Shown: one piece after another, positions 42,047 through 51,561 of the stretch
How the letters are laid out: each line of letters begins with the position of its first letter
Position numbering within the stretch: the first letter of the stretch is position 1
DNA from: Verrucomicrobiota bacterium
GTDB taxonomy: Bacteria; Verrucomicrobiota; Verrucomicrobiia; Limisphaerales; JADLHS01
Reading direction: 5' to 3'
Length of the DNA: 64,000 bases
NCBI GenBank assembly: GCA_013140495.1
Contig: JABFSR010000086.1
Location: 1-64,000 of the forward strand
Notes under the pieces: generated by a model
Told to the model about the DNA's origin: nothing
The model's database searches: none
Seen by the model: only the letters and a program-made list of their open reading frames with translations
Program-made: the position numbers and the translations under genes

Positions 42047-42706
42047 ATGCTGTTCGGAGAAAAAGAACTCTACAAACAGACCTGCGCATTGAAGCGCGGT
42101 GAATTGAAACTCCCTCCGCCTTTGGAGGGACTTCGGTCACGGCTTGAACGCCGTCTCGGCATCCACATCGTCAATGTTGTTTACGACAAGATTGATATTG
42201 GCCCAGCAAAGGGAAAGCCACGCTTGAACGTCATCGCAGAAACTCAAGCTGACCTGAAACGAATTAGGAACAACCTGTTCGATTACAAACCAGAAGCGTG
42301 CGAGGTCATCTTCGATGAGTTTCAAGCCGCAGCTAGCGTAGCTGGCTGGGATTCCCATAAGCCGCATCTGATTTCTGATGATTTCTCAGCTGAGGCGATG
42401 AACCAGGCTGCCTTTGAGTTCTTTCGGATTGACCGAAAAAAAGTGCTTAAGCTGCACGCCTCCCACCGTGTCTGGAACATCACCGGGATGTCAAAGGACA
42501 TTGTTGTGTTCTTCATGGATGAGGAGTCAAAGGCGGCAGCAACGTCCAACGGAGCGGCTGAGCAAATCAAGCAGTCGTGCTACGACGCTGTGAAGACCTA
42601 CGATGAATTCGATTACATCACGCCCGAAAATTTTTCTCTCGTCTTCGACAGCAAGGAGAACCTCGACAAAAAGTATCAGGGCAATCTGTTTTATTATTTC
42701 AGATAG
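42047..42706 (+). CDS. Hypothetical protein, 219 aa, no recognised family
   Basis: Full-length ORF with ordinary composition inside the hydrogenase gene cluster. Confidence 0.65.
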   Translation: MLFGEKELYKQTCALKRGELKLPPPLEGLRSRLERRLGIHIVNVVYDKIDIGPAKGKPRLNVIAETQADLKRIRNNLFDYKPEACEVIFDEFQAAASVAGWDSHKPHLISDDFSAEAMNQAAFEFFRIDRKKVLKLHASHRVWNITGMSKDIVVFFMDEESKAAATSNGAAEQIKQSCYDAVKTYDEFDYITPENFSLVFDSKENLDKKYQGNLFYYFR

Positions 42707-43511
42707 GGCCAGCGGTTCGCTGTTGGCTCAATGTCCGTTGTTTCACCAAGAAATCCAGCCACGCCTTCATCCCCTCTCCCGTCTTTGATGACAGCTCGAA
42801 GATTTCCGCGTGGTGGCTCACTCGCTTGAGATTCGCCAGTGCCAGCTCCCGATTGAAACCTGCCGCTGCCGCCAAATCGCTCTTCGTCACGATGGCCACC
42901 TGCGCCGAGTGAAACATCGGCGGATACTTGAGCGGTTTATCTTCACCCTCGGTCGTGGACAACAGCACCACTCGCAAATCTTCTCCCAGATCGTAGTCCG
43001 CCGGGCAGACGAGATTGCCGACGTTCTCGATCACCAGTACGTCCACCTTATCGAGATCGAGTTGGGCTGCCGCTTTGGAAACCATGTCGGCATCCAGATG
43101 ACAGACCGTGCCCGTGGTGATTTGGATCACGGGAATGCCCGCAGTTTTCAGGCGGGCGGCGTCATTGTCCGTGGCAAGGTCGCCCACGATCACCCCGACG
43201 CGTAGCTTGCCCGCGAGCTTCACTGCGGTTTCGCGGATGAAAGTGGTTTTGCCCGAGCCGGGCGAAGAGACGACATTCAGCACGAGCAGCTTCTTGGCGC
43301 GGAAGAAGCCGCGATTGTGCTCCGCCAAGAGGTTGTTCTTCTCCATGAGGGAGCGATTGAGGTCGAGCTTGAAGGGGGCCGGTGCGTGGCTGTGACTGTG
43401 TCCGTGATCGTGGCCATGCCCATGGTGCTGGTCGTGCTCGTGGGAATGTCCGCCGATTTTCACGTCGCCGCCGCCGAGTCCGCATCCGCATTCTTTGCAC
43501 ATATCATTCAA
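42699..43511 (-). CDS. hypB: Hydrogenase nickel incorporation GTPase
   Basis: His-rich N-terminus (HSHEHDQHHGHGHDHGHSHSH), VVSSPGSGKTTFI Walker A. Confidence 0.95.
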   Translation of the reverse strand: MNDMCKECGCGLGGGDVKIGGHSHEHDQHHGHGHDHGHSHSHAPAPFKLDLNRSLMEKNNLLAEHNRGFFRAKKLLVLNVVSSPGSGKTTFIRETAVKLAGKLRVGVIVGDLATDNDAARLKTAGIPVIQITTGTVCHLDADMVSKAAAQLDLDKVDVLVIENVGNLVCPADYDLGEDLRVVLLSTTEGEDKPLKYPPMFHSAQVAIVTKSDLAAAAGFNRELALANLKRVSHHAEIFELSSKTGEGMKAWLDFLVKQRTLSQQRTAGPI

Positions 43512-43845
43512 GCTCCACGGCGGCGATATCCAGTTCCCGCCCGCGCCGCAAATCGCCGCTCAAGTTGTGGCAGCGCGGACATTCGTTGAGAAAATCCTGA
43601 CAGTCGAATTCGGACTGGCAGGTCGCGCACCAGCAAATCGCCGCGACCGATTCGATCTCCAGCCTCGCGTTTTCGGCAATGGTGCCGTTCCGCACCACAT
43701 CCCATGCAAACTCCAGCGCTTCCGGAACTGCGCCGCTCAACTTGCCGATGCGCAGCCGCAGACTGATGATGCGTTGTGCTCCGGCGGCCTGCGCCGCTTC
43801 CACCGCCATCCGCACCGCTTCCGCCATGATCGAGACTTCGTGCAT
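43504..43845 (-). CDS. hypA: Hydrogenase maturation factor
   Basis: MHEVSIMAEAVRMAV start; CATCQSEFDCQDFLNECPRCHN zinc site. Confidence 0.92.
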   Translation of the reverse strand: MHEVSIMAEAVRMAVEAAQAAGAQRIISLRLRIGKLSGAVPEALEFAWDVVRNGTIAENARLEIESVAAICWCATCQSEFDCQDFLNECPRCHNLSGDLRRGRELDIAAVELE

Positions 43846-43860
43846 GGTTTTTTGTCTGCC

Positions 43861-43965
43861 GGAGCGCGGCTGTGTGCGGCAGCACCAGCCGCAGCACTTC
43901 GCTGCTACCAGGCTCTCCGAATTGTCGGCACGCTGCGGCTGGTCCTTTGGACACAGCCGCGCTCC
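43861..43965. repeat. Inverted REP pair (GGAGCGCGGCTG family) between divergent hypA and hypF
   Basis: Both halves GGAG-C-GCGGCTG-loop-CAGCCGC. Confidence 0.92.
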
Positions 43966-44084
43966 GACCCCAATCTCCCACGCCGCCACCCTTCCTGCCC
44001 CACTTCAATTGACAATTACTGAGCAAAGATTGGCAACCTGTGTAGAGCGAAAGCGCGGCTTCAGGGCATTATTAAAGCGGACAA

Positions 44085-46676
44085 ATGATGACGTTGAAAA
44101 CCAGAGTGGAGACTTCCACCTCGCGCTTACGATTGATTGTTCGCGGCGCGGTACAGGGCGTTGGCTTTCGTCCGTTCGTCTATCGGCTGGCCAACGAATT
44201 GGGTTTGTCGGGTTGGGTGAACAACTCTGCGGCGGGCGTGCAAATCGAGGTTGAAGGGACACAGGCGGCACTGGAACAATTTCTCCTCCGCCTCGAAACC
44301 GACAAGCCGCCGCGCTGTTTTATTCAAAGCTCCGAAGCTTCGTGGCTGGACGTCGTGGGCTACGACGAGTTTGAAATCCGCGCGAGTGAAGTCGGCGGCG
44401 CCAAGACCGCTCTTGTGTTGCCAGACATCGCGACCTGCCCGGATTGTCTGCGGGAAATTTTTGATCCGACCAACCGTCGCCATCGCTACCCGTTCACGAA
44501 TTGCACCAACTGCGGACCGCGCTTCAGCATCATCGAAGCCCTTCCCTACGACCGCGCCCAGACGACGATGAAGTCGTTTCGCATGTGTCCGGAATGTCAG
44601 GCGGAATACGATGATCCTGCCGACCGCCGTTTCCACGCGCAACCAAACGCGTGCCCGGACTGCGGACCACAACTCGAACTCTGGCCCGGCGACGCGCAGG
44701 TGTTTTCGGGCGAAGCCCCGCGCCGCCTCGCGCACGGCAACGACGCCTTGCTGGCGGCGGCGCACGTGATTCGCTGCGGCCAGATCGTGGCCGTGAAAGG
44801 CATCGGCGGTTTTCATCTGCTCGTGGATGCCCGGAATGACGCGGCTGTCTGGCAGTTGCGCGAACTCAAGCAGCGCGAGGAAAAACCGTTTGCGCTGATG
44901 TTTCCAACGCTCGAAAGCGTGAAGAAAGTTTGTGAAGTCTCGCCATTGGAAGAACGGCTGCTGCGTTCGCCCGAAGCGCCGATTGTTTTATTGCGGCGGC
45001 GACCCTCCTCCATCCTTCATCCTCCGCCCTCTCTTTCGCAAAACATCGCTCCGGGTAACCCCAACCTTGGCGTGATGCGCGCGTCGAATCCGCTTCATCA
45101 TCTGCTCATGGCCGAACTGGGATTCCCGGTTGTGGCCACGAGCGGCAACTTGAGTGACGAGCCGATTTGCACTGACGAGTTCGAGGCACTTGAACGCCTG
45201 CACGGCATCGCCGATGTATTTCTCGTCCACAATCGCCCCATCGTCCGGCACATGGACGACTCCATAGTACGCGTGATGCTGGATCGCGAAATGGTTTTGC
45301 GCCGCGCCCGTGGCTATGCGCCATTGCCCATCCAAATGCGGAGTGCGGAGTGCGGAGTGCGGAATGACAAAACCGTTCTGGCCGTCGGCGCGCACTTGAA
45401 GAACTCCGTAGCGCTGGCGGTGGGGGAACAGGTTTTCCTCAGCCAACACATCGGCGATCTGGAGACAGAACAGGCAAACAATGCGTTCCGGCGCGTCGCC
45501 GGAGATTTGCCGCGCCTCTACGACGCAAAGCCTGAAATCATCGCCGCCGATCTGCACCCGGAATATCTCTCGACAAAGTTTGCGTTGGAGCGCGGCTGTC
45601 CCCAGCCGCAGCACGCGGCAATGCAAACGACCGCTGAGAAGTTCTCACGCGCCACTCACTCCGAAGCTGCTGCGGCTGAGGACAGCCGCGCTCCGCAAGT
45701 CATCCAAGTGCAACACCACATCGCACACGTCCTCTCCTGCATTGCGGAGAACGAGGTCGAGTTACCAGCACTCGGCGTGGCATGGGATGGTACGGGCTAC
45801 GGCACCGACGGCACGATCTGGGGTGGAGAGTTCTTCCTGGTGACCGGTGCAGTCGTTGAACGTGTCGCGCATCTGCGACCTTTCCGGCTGCCAGGCGGCG
45901 AGGCCGCCGTCAAAGAGCCGCGCCGGGTGGCCTTGGGACTTATTTATGAAGTGTGCGGCCAGCGGTTCCCTGATTGCAAAGGGCTCGCTCCGGTTGCGGC
46001 GTGTTCGGATGCGGAGTTGGCAACGGTGAAAACCATGCTGGACCGGGGACTCAACGCTCCCTTGTGCAGCAGCGTGGGTCGCCTGTTCGATGCCGTTGCT
46101 TCACTGGCCGGGCTGCGGCAGGAGATGCGTTTTGAAGGTCAGGCCGCGATGGAATTGGAGTTCGCGCTCAACGGTGTCGAGACTGACGAAGCTTATCATT
46201 TTCCCCTGGTTGCCCGGGGGAAAACCTTCGTTCTGGATTGGTCTCCGATGATTGAGGCGATCATTTTCGATGGGAAGCGTGAGCTGCCCGCTGGAGAAAT
46301 CTCAGCGAAGTTTCACAATGCTCTAGTCGAAGCAGTTGTCCAAGTGGCGACGCGCTTTGATTGTCCGCGCGTTGCCCTGAGCGGTGGTTGTTTCCAGAAT
46401 CGCTACCTCACCGAACGCACGGTCAGTCGTTTGCGCGAGGAGGGCTTTCAACCGTATTGGCATCAGCGCATGCCGACCAACGACGGCGGGATTGCACTGG
46501 GACAAATTGTTGCCGCAAGGCGTGAACTTGCGATTCGGCGCGCGGCTGTGTGCGAAAGCACCAGCCGCAGTGCTATCGCTTCAGCAATAGTCAGCGAGTC
46601 AGCGGCACTCTGCGGCTGGTCCGATGGACACAGCCGCGCCCCGTTGCAACCGCTCACCCACCACGCGCCCCGTTGA
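44085..46676 (+). CDS. hypF: Carbamoyltransferase HypF, 863 aa, carrying in-frame repeat insertions
   Basis: Acylphosphatase N-terminus (VRGAVQGVGFRPFVYRLA), CPDCLREIFDP zinc fingers, VQHHIAHVLSC, ALSGGCFQNRYL. Confidence 0.95.
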   Translation: MMTLKTRVETSTSRLRLIVRGAVQGVGFRPFVYRLANELGLSGWVNNSAAGVQIEVEGTQAALEQFLLRLETDKPPRCFIQSSEASWLDVVGYDEFEIRASEVGGAKTALVLPDIATCPDCLREIFDPTNRRHRYPFTNCTNCGPRFSIIEALPYDRAQTTMKSFRMCPECQAEYDDPADRRFHAQPNACPDCGPQLELWPGDAQVFSGEAPRRLAHGNDALLAAAHVIRCGQIVAVKGIGGFHLLVDARNDAAVWQLRELKQREEKPFALMFPTLESVKKVCEVSPLEERLLRSPEAPIVLLRRRPSSILHPPPSLSQNIAPGNPNLGVMRASNPLHHLLMAELGFPVVATSGNLSDEPICTDEFEALERLHGIADVFLVHNRPIVRHMDDSIVRVMLDREMVLRRARGYAPLPIQMRSAECGVRNDKTVLAVGAHLKNSVALAVGEQVFLSQHIGDLETEQANNAFRRVAGDLPRLYDAKPEIIAADLHPEYLSTKFALERGCPQPQHAAMQTTAEKFSRATHSEAAAAEDSRAPQVIQVQHHIAHVLSCIAENEVELPALGVAWDGTGYGTDGTIWGGEFFLVTGAVVERVAHLRPFRLPGGEAAVKEPRRVALGLIYEVCGQRFPDCKGLAPVAACSDAELATVKTMLDRGLNAPLCSSVGRLFDAVASLAGLRQEMRFEGQAAMELEFALNGVETDEAYHFPLVARGKTFVLDWSPMIEAIIFDGKRELPAGEISAKFHNALVEAVVQVATRFDCPRVALSGGCFQNRYLTERTVSRLREEGFQPYWHQRMPTNDGGIALGQIVAARRELAIRRAAVCESTSRSAIASAIVSESAALCGWSDGHSRAPLQPLTHHAPR
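45337..45363. repeat. TGCGGAG tandem heptamer inside hypF
   Basis: tgcggag x3 plus tgcgga, encodes RSAECGVRN in frame. Confidence 0.85.
45587..45694. repeat. Inverted REP pair (GGAGCGCGGCTG family), 108 bp, in frame inside hypF
   Basis: GGAG-C-GCGGCTG-TCCC-CAGCCGC and reverse-strand GGAG-C-GCGGCTG-TCCT-CAGCCGC. Confidence 0.93.
46538..46641. repeat. Inverted REP pair (GGAGCGCGGCTG family), degenerate ends, forming the hypF C-terminal tail
   Basis: GCGGCTG-loop-CAGCCGC on both halves; foot GGCG/GGGG instead of GGAG. Confidence 0.88.
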
Positions 46677-46679
46677 ATT

Positions 46680-46937
46680 ATGTGTCTCGCGATTCCAGGC
46701 AAAGTCGAAAGCATCAGCGGTGGCGCTGATCCCATCACGCGCATGGGGCGGGTCAACTTCGGCGGCGTCATCAAGGAGGCGAGCCTGGCGTACGTACCGG
46801 AGGTGCAGGTGGGCGATTACGTGATCGTGCATGTCGGCTTCGCGTTGAGCAAGGTGGACGAGGACGAGGCGCAGAAAGTTTTCGGCTACTTGAAGCAAAT
46901 GCAGGAGTTGGATGAGTTGAAGGAGGGCGGGCCATGA
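46680..46937 (+). CDS. hypC: Hydrogenase assembly chaperone
   Basis: [33 protein letters not shown]. Confidence 0.96.
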   Translation: MCLAIPGKVESISGGADPITRMGRVNFGGVIKEASLAYVPEVQVGDYVIVHVGFALSKVDEDEAQKVFGYLKQMQELDELKEGGP

Positions 46938-48046
46938 AGTTTCTCGACGAATATCGCGACGGTGATCTGGCGCAGCAGATTGCGCGGGAGATCCACAGGG
47001 TCACGACGCAGCCTTGGAACATCATGGAAGTCTGCGGTGGGCAGACGCACGCCATCGTAAAGTTCGGCATTGATGAACTGTTGCCGAAACATATCACGCT
47101 GATCCATGGGCCGGGCTGTCCGGTGTGCGTGACGCCGTTGGAGATGATTGACAAGGCGCTCGAAATCGCCGCGCGGCCCGGCGTGATCTTCACGTCGTTC
47201 GGCGACATGCTGCGCGTGCCAGGCAGCACAACGGATCTGCTCTCGGTCAAGGCGCGGGGCGGTGATGTGCGTATTGTCTATTCACCACTCGACGCCGTGA
47301 AGATCGCGGAACAAAACCTGGCGCGCGAGGTCGTATTTTTCGGAGTCGGCTTTGAAACCACTGCGCCCGCCACGGCGATGGCGGTATTTCAAGCAGCGCA
47401 GAAGGGCCTGACGAATTTTTCCATGCTCATATCGCATGTGCTCGTGCCGCCGGCGATTGAGGCGTTGATGTCTTCGCCGAATTGCCGGGTGCAGGGTTTT
47501 CTCGCGGCGGGACATGTTTGCGCGATCATGGGTTACGAGGAATATCCGCCGCTCGCGGCGAAGCATCGCGTGCCGATTGTCGTGACGGGCTTCGAGCCGC
47601 TGGATATTTTGCAGGGTATCCTGATGTGCGTGCAGCAGCTCGAATCCGGTCGTGCCGAGGTCGAGAACCAATACGTCCGGGCCGTTCGCCAGCAGGGCAA
47701 CCAACCTGCGCAACGACTCGTGCGCGAAGTGTTCCGCATCGTGCCGCGCAAGTGGCGGGGCGTGGGTGAAATCCCCGCGAGCGGACTCGGCTTGAGCGCG
47801 GCATACGTGGCATTTGACGCGGAACGGAAGTTCAATTTGACCGAACACCGCGTGGACGAACCGGCGGATTGCTTGAGTGGTCAGGTGTTGCAAGGGCAGA
47901 TCAAGCCACATGAATGTCCGGCGTTTGGCGGCAAATGCACGCCAGAACATCCGCTCGGTGCGACCATGGTTTCGAGCGAAGGTGCGTGTGCCGCTTACTA
48001 TCGATACCGCCGACACAGTGCTGCAGAGACTGCGTTCGCAAAATGA
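46934..48046 (+). CDS. hypD: Hydrogenase formation protein HypD
   Basis: [39 protein letters not shown]; 4-nt overlap with hypC. Confidence 0.96.
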   Translation: MKFLDEYRDGDLAQQIAREIHRVTTQPWNIMEVCGGQTHAIVKFGIDELLPKHITLIHGPGCPVCVTPLEMIDKALEIAARPGVIFTSFGDMLRVPGSTTDLLSVKARGGDVRIVYSPLDAVKIAEQNLAREVVFFGVGFETTAPATAMAVFQAAQKGLTNFSMLISHVLVPPAIEALMSSPNCRVQGFLAAGHVCAIMGYEEYPPLAAKHRVPIVVTGFEPLDILQGILMCVQQLESGRAEVENQYVRAVRQQGNQPAQRLVREVFRIVPRKWRGVGEIPASGLGLSAAYVAFDAERKFNLTEHRVDEPADCLSGQVLQGQIKPHECPAFGGKCTPEHPLGATMVSSEGACAAYYRYRRHSAAETAFAK

Positions 48047-49095
48047 AACCACCCGACTTCAACGCGAGTTGCCCGCTGCCGATCCAGCAGTATTCGCACG
48101 TGTTGATGGCGCATGGCGGCGGAGGGAAGTTGATGCATCAGTTGCTCGAGAACGTCTTCGGCAAGGCGTTCAGCAATCCGATTCTCGACACGCGCCACGA
48201 CTCGGCGCAATTCACAGTGCCGCCCGGCAAGCTGGCGATGACCACGGATTCCTACGTCGTCCGTCCGCTATTCTTTCCCGGTGGCGACATTGGCTCGATG
48301 GCAATTCATGGAACGGTGAACGATCTGGCCATGAGCGGTGCGCGTCCGCTCTACCTGAGTTGCGCGTTCATCATCGAGGAGGGGTTGCCGATGGAAACGC
48401 TCTGGCGCGTGGTGTGTTCCATGCGCGATGCTGCCCAACGTTGCGGCGTGCAAATCGTCACTGGCGACACAAAGGTCGTGGACAAAGGCAAGGGCGATGG
48501 TTTGTTCATCAACACCACGGGCCTGGGTGTAATCGAACATGCGCTGAATATCGCGCCCAAAAACGTCCAGGTCGGCGATGCCGTAATCATCAGCGGCGAT
48601 CTGGGGCGGCATGGCATGGCAATCATGGCGGTGCGTGAGGGATTGCAGTTTGAAACCACTATTGAAAGCGACTCGGCCCCGGTGCGTGAACCGGTACGCG
48701 CCTTAATCAAGGCGGGAATTGAAGTCCACTGCATGCGCGACCTGACCCGAGGCGGACTGGCGAGTGCCTTGAATGAAATTGCCGAGGCGTCAGGGGTTAA
48801 AATTGCTGTGGAGCAGAAGATGATTCCCGTTCGGGAAGACGTTCACGCCGCGTGCGAGATGCTCGGGTTGGATCCGTTACACGTTGCGAATGAAGGGAGA
48901 TTTGTTGCCTTCGTGGCCGGAACAGATGCGGAGCGGGCGCGCGACATCCTCCGCCAGCACGAAGTCAGCGCGAATGCGGAGATCATCGGCAAAGTTGTGG
49001 AAAAGGCCGCGCCCTTGGTGACAATCAAAAGTGCGATTGGCGCGAGCCGGATTCTCGACATGCCGAGCGGCGAACAGTTGCCCAGGATTTGTTAG
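48043..49095 (+). CDS. hypE: Hydrogenase expression/formation protein HypE
   Basis: [36 protein letters not shown] overlap with hypD. Confidence 0.94.
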   Translation: MKPPDFNASCPLPIQQYSHVLMAHGGGGKLMHQLLENVFGKAFSNPILDTRHDSAQFTVPPGKLAMTTDSYVVRPLFFPGGDIGSMAIHGTVNDLAMSGARPLYLSCAFIIEEGLPMETLWRVVCSMRDAAQRCGVQIVTGDTKVVDKGKGDGLFINTTGLGVIEHALNIAPKNVQVGDAVIISGDLGRHGMAIMAVREGLQFETTIESDSAPVREPVRALIKAGIEVHCMRDLTRGGLASALNEIAEASGVKIAVEQKMIPVREDVHAACEMLGLDPLHVANEGRFVAFVAGTDAERARDILRQHEVSANAEIIGKVVEKAAPLVTIKSAIGASRILDMPSGEQLPRIC

Positions 49096-49171
49096 TTCTC
49101 CGACGGCGGTGCGCGAGTTTTGGGCGTGTGTCAACGTTGCGTTTCTGCGTGAAGAATTACATAATCAAGTC

Positions 49172-50923
49172 GTGAAACGCAAATGGCAGCGATCGTTTTT
49201 GAAGTTCACCGTGGTGGGATTGTTGGTTTCCACCTTCGGTGTTTTGCTTGCTGCCGATCCAACAGCGAAGCCGGAAGCTTCGCCGATGCGCGAGTTTTAT
49301 CTACCGCCGAAGCGCCTTGTCTGGAAAACGGGGGAGGGCGTGCAAAATGCCGGGTCCTTGCTCACGGCGAAAGCCGGCCAGGCAACGTTGAACGAACCGC
49401 AACCACCGTGCGTGCTGATTTCAACCACGGGCTCCGTTGCCGGCGTGCTGCTGGATTTCGGCAAGGAGATTCAAGGCTTCGTCGAAATCTTCACGCCGAT
49501 GACGCCAGACAAGAATCCGCGCCGCGTGCGCGTGCGGTTCGGTGAATCGGCATCGGAGACCATGGCCGATCTGGGCGTCAAGGGCGCGCAAAACGACCAC
49601 GCCTTGCGCGATCAGGTCGTGACACTGCCGTGGCTCGGGAAGACGCGTGTTGGGCCGAGTGGATTCCGGTTCGTGAGGATTGATGCCGAACCAGGTCCGT
49701 TTGTTTCCATTCCGCAAGTCCGCGCGGTATTGCAGTTGCGCGATGTGCCACAGGTCGGTTCGTTCAAGTGCGACGACGAGCGGCTGACCCGCATCTGGGA
49801 GGTCGGCGCTTACACCGTCCACCTCAACATGCAGGATTATCTCTGGGACGGAATCAAGCGCGACCGGCTTGTGTGGATCGGCGACATGCACCCCGAGACA
49901 AGCACGATCAATGCGGTGTTCGGCTTCAACGAGGTCGTTCCCCGCTCGCTTGATCTGACGCGCGACATCACGCCGCCGACCCAATGGATGAACGGCATCA
50001 GCAGCTACTCGATGTGGTGGGTTTTGATTCATGAACAATGGTGGCAACATCATGGTGACCGGGCGTACCTGGAAAAACAGAAGACTTATTTGCAGGCCCT
50101 GCTCAAGAAACTCGCCGGCCTTGTAGGTGAAGATGGCCGCGAACACCTCGACGGAATGCGATTCCTGGACTGGCCGAGTTCCCCGAACGAAAAGGGTGTG
50201 ACGGCAGGGTTGCAGGCGTTGCTTGCCATGACGCTCGACGCTGGCGGTCGTTTGATGACCACTCTCCACGATCCTGACACGGCGAAGATTTGCACTGAAG
50301 CGGCGGCGCGGGCGCGGAAGGTTGTCGCAGATGCAAATGGGCTCAAATCCGCCGCGGCGCTGCAGGTGCTGGCAGGTACGCGCGATGCGAAGAAGACGGC
50401 GGTTGAAGTTCTCAAACCCGGTGGCGCGAAAAACATTTCAACATTCTACGGCTTTTATGTCCTGCAAGCGCTGGGCAAGGCGGGTGAAACGGACGCGGCG
50501 CTGGACATCATCCGCAGTTACTGGGGTGCAATGCTGGATCGCGGTGCGACGACTTTCTGGGAGGACTTCAATCTGGACTGGCTCGAAGGCTCGGGGCGGA
50601 TTGACGAATTCACGCCATCGGATAAAAAGGATTTGCACGGTGATTTCGGGGCGTATTGCTACGAGGGTTTTCGACACAGCCTGTGTCACGGCTGGGCAAG
50701 CGGACCCACGGCCTGGCTCAGTGAAAATGTTCTTGGCTGCAAACCTCTTGAACCCGGCTGCAAGCGCGTGCTCGTCGCACCGCAACTTGGAAACTTGAAA
50801 TGGGTGGAAGGCACATATCCAACTCCGTCCGGCCCGATCAAGCTGCGCCATGAACGCCAGGCGGACGGTTCGGTGAAGTCAAAGATCGAAGCGCCGCCGG
50901 GTATTGAGATTGTCCGACCGTAA
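49172..50923 (+). CDS. Alpha-L-rhamnosidase-like (GH78) secreted protein
   Basis: YLWDGIKRDRLVWIGDMHPE and C-terminal PSGPIKLRHER; signal peptide; GTG start proposed. Confidence 0.82.
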   Translation: MKRKWQRSFLKFTVVGLLVSTFGVLLAADPTAKPEASPMREFYLPPKRLVWKTGEGVQNAGSLLTAKAGQATLNEPQPPCVLISTTGSVAGVLLDFGKEIQGFVEIFTPMTPDKNPRRVRVRFGESASETMADLGVKGAQNDHALRDQVVTLPWLGKTRVGPSGFRFVRIDAEPGPFVSIPQVRAVLQLRDVPQVGSFKCDDERLTRIWEVGAYTVHLNMQDYLWDGIKRDRLVWIGDMHPETSTINAVFGFNEVVPRSLDLTRDITPPTQWMNGISSYSMWWVLIHEQWWQHHGDRAYLEKQKTYLQALLKKLAGLVGEDGREHLDGMRFLDWPSSPNEKGVTAGLQALLAMTLDAGGRLMTTLHDPDTAKICTEAAARARKVVADANGLKSAAALQVLAGTRDAKKTAVEVLKPGGAKNISTFYGFYVLQALGKAGETDAALDIIRSYWGAMLDRGATTFWEDFNLDWLEGSGRIDEFTPSDKKDLHGDFGAYCYEGFRHSLCHGWASGPTAWLSENVLGCKPLEPGCKRVLVAPQLGNLKWVEGTYPTPSGPIKLRHERQADGSVKSKIEAPPGIEIVRP

Positions 50924-50973
50924 TCAGTGTTGCGCGGGTTATCCAGAAAACCTGCGAACACCGTTTGTATTGG

Positions 50974-51003
50974 ATCGTCCTCGCTCTCGTCCTCGTCCTC
51001 GAT
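50974..51003. repeat. Simple repeat TCGTCCTCGCTCTCGTCCTCGTCCTCG upstream of yraN
   Basis: Read directly. Confidence 0.7.
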
Positions 51004-51065
51004 TTTTGATTTCATCCGGGCGAGACAACCGATTGCCTTCCCGCTATCATCCGCCCCACGCCGTT

Positions 51066-51494
51066 ATGAATCCACTGAGGAAAGTCCTCGCGCTGTTTGC
51101 CCGGAAGCCGAAGCCGGAGCATTTGCGGCGCGGCGAGCTTGGCGAGCGTGCGGCGGAGAAACGCCTGCGCAAACTTGGAATGAAATTCCTTGTGCGCAAC
51201 TTCCGTTCGGCACGCGGCGAGGTTGATCTCATCTTTCGCGACGAGGATTGCCTTGTGTTCGTGGAAGTGAAAACCCGTTCCTCCGAAGAATGGACGCGCC
51301 CCGCCGCTGCCGTGGATGCGCGGAAGAAGCGGCTGCTTTCCCAGACCGCGCTCGATTACCTGCGCCTGCTCAAAAATCCAGAAGTCAAAATCCGCTTCGA
51401 TATCGTGGAGGTGTTGTTGAAGGACGGCGAGGTGCGAGAGGTTCGTCACTTGCCGAATACGTTTCCGATGAGCAAGGGGTATCGGTATGGGTAA
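51066..51494 (+). CDS. yraN: UPF0102 / YraN-family endonuclease-like protein
   Basis: RGELGERAAEKRLRKLGMKFLVRNFRSARGEVDLIFRDEDCLVFVEVKTRSS. Confidence 0.93.
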   Translation: MNPLRKVLALFARKPKPEHLRRGELGERAAEKRLRKLGMKFLVRNFRSARGEVDLIFRDEDCLVFVEVKTRSSEEWTRPAAAVDARKKRLLSQTALDYLRLLKNPEVKIRFDIVEVLLKDGEVREVRHLPNTFPMSKGYRYG

Positions 51495-51561
51495 CATTGT
51501 GAGCTTGTATGTGGTCGGCGCAAATGTGAAATGGTCACGCAAACAATGCCCAGTGAAAACA

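Noticed and set aside
43390-43460. His-rich repeat at hypB N-terminus as an anomaly
   Set aside because: Nickel-binding His stretches are well known in HypB.
43846-43989. N-terminal extension of hypA to 161 aa
   Set aside because: Extension is the translated REP pair; MHEVSIMAEAV at 43845 is the conserved start.
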